Shown piece after piece: positions 61,803-64,000 of a stretch of 64,000 nucleotides of DNA (position 1 is the stretch's first letter; each line of letters opens with the position of its first letter). The translations under genes were made by a program, and so were the position numbers. The stretch is from NCBI RefSeq assembly GCF_023151555.2, contig NZ_CP100425.1:2790001-2854000 (forward strand). Direction: 5' to 3'. The DNA is from Photobacterium sp. CCB-ST2H9 (GTDB taxonomy: Bacteria > Pseudomonadota > Gammaproteobacteria > Enterobacterales > Vibrionaceae). The notes under the pieces were generated by a model. It was not told where the DNA came from. It searched no databases and saw only the letters and a program-made list of their open reading frames with translations.

Positions 61803-61826
61803 GAAAGGAGCCAGTTGGCTCCTTTC
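61803..61826 (-). terminator. rpsO terminator
   Basis: GAAAGGAGCC (61803-61812) and GGCTCCTTTC (61817-61826), AGTT loop; on the minus strand it is followed by TTTTTAG. Partial read-through into pnp is the known situation in E. coli. Confidence 0.8.
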
Positions 61827-61838
61827 TCTCAAGCAATC

Positions 61839-62108
61839 TTAGCGACGCAGACCCAGACGCTCGATCAGGGTGTGGTAACGACCCAGATCTTTGCCTTTCA
61901 GGTAGTCCAGCAGCTTACGACGGCGAGAAACCATACGCAGCAGACCACGACGGCTGTGGTGGTCACCTTTGTGCTCACTGAAGTGGCCTTGCAGGTGGTT
62001 GATTTGTGCAGTCAGTAGTGCAACCTGAACTTCAGGAGAACCAGTGTCGTTTGCGCCTTGCGCGTATTCAGCAACGATAGCTGCTTTAGTTTCTGCATTC
62101 AGAGACAT
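61839..62108 (-). CDS. rpsO: 30S ribosomal protein S15
   Basis: 89 residues, full length. Binds 16S rRNA helix 22 junction early in 30S assembly. Family core '[48 protein letters not shown]' near 23-70. AGGAATGAGTT precedes the ATG. Upstream of pnp as in nearly all gammaproteobacteria. Confidence 0.97.
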   Translation of the reverse strand: MSLNAETKAAIVAEYAQGANDTGSPEVQVALLTAQINHLQGHFSEHKGDHHSRRGLLRMVSRRRKLLDYLKGKDLGRYHTLIERLGLRR

Positions 62109-62252
62109 AACTCATTCCTAATACAAAAAGGTTAAATTTGCGTCAGCCAATCTCTGATTCAGCCGACGCCCGAGCCGCGAATTATACGCACCCGCCAGAC
62201 AGGCCGCAAGCGGAATCTTCCCGCGGGTCTGCCTGGCCATGCTGAACGCGTA

Positions 62253-63200
62253 TCAGTCTTTCGGTTTGTTCGCCAGAACCCGCTTCGGTGCAACCATATT
62301 ATCTGCATCGATTTCACCGATACCGATAAAATCACGTTGCTCACCTGCTGTCAGCCGGACCAGCGTACCGGTTTCCGGTACACGCCCCGCCTGCACCGGC
62401 TGACCATTCAGCACATAACTGGCGACGCCCGGCAGCAAGTTTACTTCAGGCAAATCCTGAACCGCACTATCCGTCGGCAGCAACAGTGGATCCAGCAACT
62501 CTTTCGGCTGAATCTCCTGCGACTGGGCTTCATCAAGCAGCGCTTCAAGCTGCTCAAGTGTTACCATTTTATCCAGCGGATATTTAGATACCCCGATACG
62601 ACGCAGGTAAGTGACATGCGCGCCACAGCCAAGCATTTCACCCAGATCATCAACAATCGTCCGGATGTAAGTCCCTTTGGAGCAATGAACTTCCATCTCA
62701 ACTTCATTGTCACTGAAGCGCAGCAGGCTGATTTCATACACGGTAATGTCACGGGCTTCACGCGGTACTTCTTTCCCTTCACGGGCATATTCGTACAGCG
62801 GGCGTCCCTGATATTTCAGGGCTGAAAACATGGACGGGATCTGCTTGGTCGTGCCACGAAACTTCGCAATGCAACGCTCAAGCTGGCCGCGGTCCACTTT
62901 CACCTCACGGGTTTCGACAACCTCACCATCCGAATCGGAGGTGTTGGTCCGCTCACCGAGTTTGGCAATCACACGGTAACGCTTGTCAGAATCCAGCAGG
63001 AACTGGGAAAACTTGGTCGCTTCCCCCAGACAAATCGGCAACATGCCCGTCGCCAGCGGATCCAGCGCACCGGTATGGCCTGCTTTTTCCGCAAAGAAAA
63101 TGCGTTTTACTTTTTGCAGCGCGTCATTGGAAGTAATACCGCCGGGTTTATCCAGCAGCAGTACCCCATCAACCGGACGCCCTTTACGACGACGAGCCAT
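62253..63200 (-). CDS. truB: tRNA pseudouridine-55 synthase
   Basis: 315 residues (E. coli 314). Makes Psi55 in the T-loop of tRNA. '[24 protein letters not shown]' near 12, catalytic-Asp block '[25 protein letters not shown]' near 36-60 (Asp in G-A-L-D-P), and '[29 protein letters not shown]' near 172. ATG 63200 shares its A with the rbfA stop (TGATG), so translation is coupled. Confidence 0.97.
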   Translation of the reverse strand: MARRRKGRPVDGVLLLDKPGGITSNDALQKVKRIFFAEKAGHTGALDPLATGMLPICLGEATKFSQFLLDSDKRYRVIAKLGERTNTSDSDGEVVETREVKVDRGQLERCIAKFRGTTKQIPSMFSALKYQGRPLYEYAREGKEVPREARDITVYEISLLRFSDNEVEMEVHCSKGTYIRTIVDDLGEMLGCGAHVTYLRRIGVSKYPLDKMVTLEQLEALLDEAQSQEIQPKELLDPLLLPTDSAVQDLPEVNLLPGVASYVLNGQPVQAGRVPETGTLVRLTAGEQRDFIGIGEIDADNMVAPKRVLANKPKD

Positions 63201-63601
63201 CAGTTGCCCTCACCTTCGTCCTCAGGTTCATCACCACGGCGTGCTTCATCATCTCGTACAACCTGGCTGACCAGGTTAGAAATGCGCATGCCTTCCGTCA
63301 GAGACTGATCGAAAATAAAGTTCAGCTCTGGCGTAACACGCAAACGGATTTGCTTGCCCAGTAACGAACGGATGTAAGGTGCCATTTCGCGCAAGGCTTC
63401 CAGGCTACCTTCCGGAGTCTGCTCACCCACGGTCAGGAAAGTGACATAGACTTTGGCGTAACCCATATCCCGGGAAACTTCCACGCTGGAAATGGTCGCC
63501 ATGCCCAGACGCGGATCTTTAATTTCGCGTTGCAGAATCACAGCCAGCTCTTTTTGCAGCTGCTGAGCAACACGTTGTGTACGGCTGAATTCTTTCGCCA
63601 T
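63200..63601 (-). CDS. rbfA: Ribosome-binding factor A
   Basis: 133 residues. KH-type 30S maturation factor needed in the cold. '[49 protein letters not shown]' near 7-55 and '[22 protein letters not shown]' near 92 are family hallmarks. In the conserved infB-rbfA-truB order. Confidence 0.97.
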   Translation of the reverse strand: MAKEFSRTQRVAQQLQKELAVILQREIKDPRLGMATISSVEVSRDMGYAKVYVTFLTVGEQTPEGSLEALREMAPYIRSLLGKQIRLRVTPELNFIFDQSLTEGMRISNLVSQVVRDDEARRGDEPEDEGEGN

Positions 63602-63642
63602 TTGATTCTCTCTCTAAACGTCGGCTGCTATCTCGACACAAA

Positions 63643-63660
63643 GGGGAGCCGAAGCTCCCC
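63643..63660 (-). promoter_or_regulatory. Hairpin between infB and rbfA
   Basis: GGGGAGC (63643-63649) and GCTCCCC (63654-63660), CGAA loop; a UUCG tetraloop on the minus-strand RNA. Followed by TTTG only, so perhaps an attenuating terminator or an mRNA processing/stability element. Confidence 0.5.
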
Positions 63661-63691
63661 TGTATTCGTGTCAGGTTCACGAGCAACCTGA

Positions 63692-64000
63692 TTAATCCAG
63701 TGTACGCTGGATTTCGATGATTTCGTAAACTTCGATCTGGTCACCAACGCGAACATCATTATAGTTCTTCACGCCGATACCACATTCGTAGCCATTCTTC
63801 ACTTCTTGTACGTCATCTTTAAAGCGACGCAGCGATTCCAGTTCACCTTCGTAGATAACCACGTTGTCACGCAGGACGCGGATTGGGTTGCTACGCTTTA
63901 TCACACCTTCTGTGACCATACAGCCGGCAATCGCACCCAGCTTCGGTGACTTGAACACGTCACGTACTTCAGCCAGACCAATGATTTCCTGCTTGAACTC
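63692..64000 (-). CDS. infB: Translation initiation factor IF-2, C-terminal end (cut by window)
   Basis: Last 102 codons plus stop; the frame is open to the window edge with no start needed at the internal Met 63958. Sequence '[27 protein letters not shown] ... [66 protein letters not shown]' is the IF-2 C-terminal domain that binds fMet-tRNA. Only a fragment of a roughly 890-residue protein. First gene of the infB-rbfA-truB-rpsO-pnp run seen here. Confidence 0.96.
   Translation of the reverse strand, partial: EFKQEIIGLAEVRDVFKSPKLGAIAGCMVTEGVIKRSNPIRVLRDNVVIYEGELESLRRFKDDVQEVKNGYECGIGVKNYNDVRVGDQIEVYEIIEIQRTLD

Larger units (their letters stand above)
61506..61838. promoter_or_regulatory. 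rpsO-pnp intergenic region
   Basis: About 330 bases: rpsO terminator at 61803-61826 and the pnp leader stem-loop (61650-61739). Confidence 0.5.

Overview
The window is chromosomal DNA of a gammaproteobacterium of the family Vibrionaceae. The right three quarters carry a housekeeping block whose content and neighbour relations are familiar from Vibrio and Photobacterium: yjjX/trpR/slt, ettA, a PilZ protein, radA, a large PilZ protein, serB, ytjB, the deo operon, nupC, yjjV, prfC, ubiTUV, metE/metR, rimI-holD, a rocS-like gene, nlpI, pnp, rpsO, truB, rbfA and infB. The genus is an inference; moderately high GC and the gene mix fit Photobacterium or a close relative better than Vibrio sensu stricto.

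Positions 1 to about 13,735 are a genomic island, more AT-rich and mosaic, running off the left edge. Its visible left end is a restriction-like locus: an N6-adenine DNA methyltransferase (partial), a small unknown protein and an HsdS-like specificity protein on the minus strand, divergent from a protein that looks like the sporadically distributed TIGR04141/DUF6119 family. No nuclease or translocase subunit is visible. Next comes a minus-strand operon of a 47-residue Ala-rich repeat protein, a HicA-like mRNA interferase without HicB, and a 752-residue ankyrin-repeat protein. The element's own backbone follows: two DUF2787 paralogues, an AlpA-type regulator, a RadC-type JAB protein, an LRAT/NlpC-like protein and a YfjJ/inovirus-Gp2 protein. 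Two AT-rich orphans end the island. The right junction (13,640-13,800) has two 9-bp direct repeats, a stretch resembling the 3' end of tmRNA (ssrA), and a strong terminator. This fits integration into ssrA, with the intact ssrA and the integrase beyond the left edge.

13,837-30,600: a DUF3772/MscS mechanosensitive channel, AmtB, an XRE/S24-like regulator with a palindrome-rich upstream region, yjjX, trpR-slt, ettA, two PilZ (c-di-GMP effector) genes flanking radA, serB and ytjB.

30,700-38,500: nucleoside catabolism. deoC-deoA-deoB-deoD (minus strand) and nupC take up and degrade deoxynucleosides; nupC has a perfect CRP site upstream, and an 8-bp inverted repeat lies upstream of deoC. The deoD 3' end carries a tandem 15-bp repeat that places four stop codons in frame. 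yjjV and a small overlapping gene follow.

38,700-54,400: an ImpA-like lipoprotein metalloprotease, prfC, the O2-independent ubiquinone genes ubiT and ubiUV with an FNR-like box, metE/metR divergent, rimI-holD, a YhbS-like acetyltransferase, and a PAS-GGDEF-EAL protein resembling RocS.

53,400-58,250: a LysR regulator, a CoA-transferase and a GntP-type permease form an organic-acid utilisation module; a small secreted protein follows. 58,300-64,000: the nlpI-pnp-rpsO-truB-rbfA-infB translation and RNA-decay cluster, cut by the window edge inside infB.
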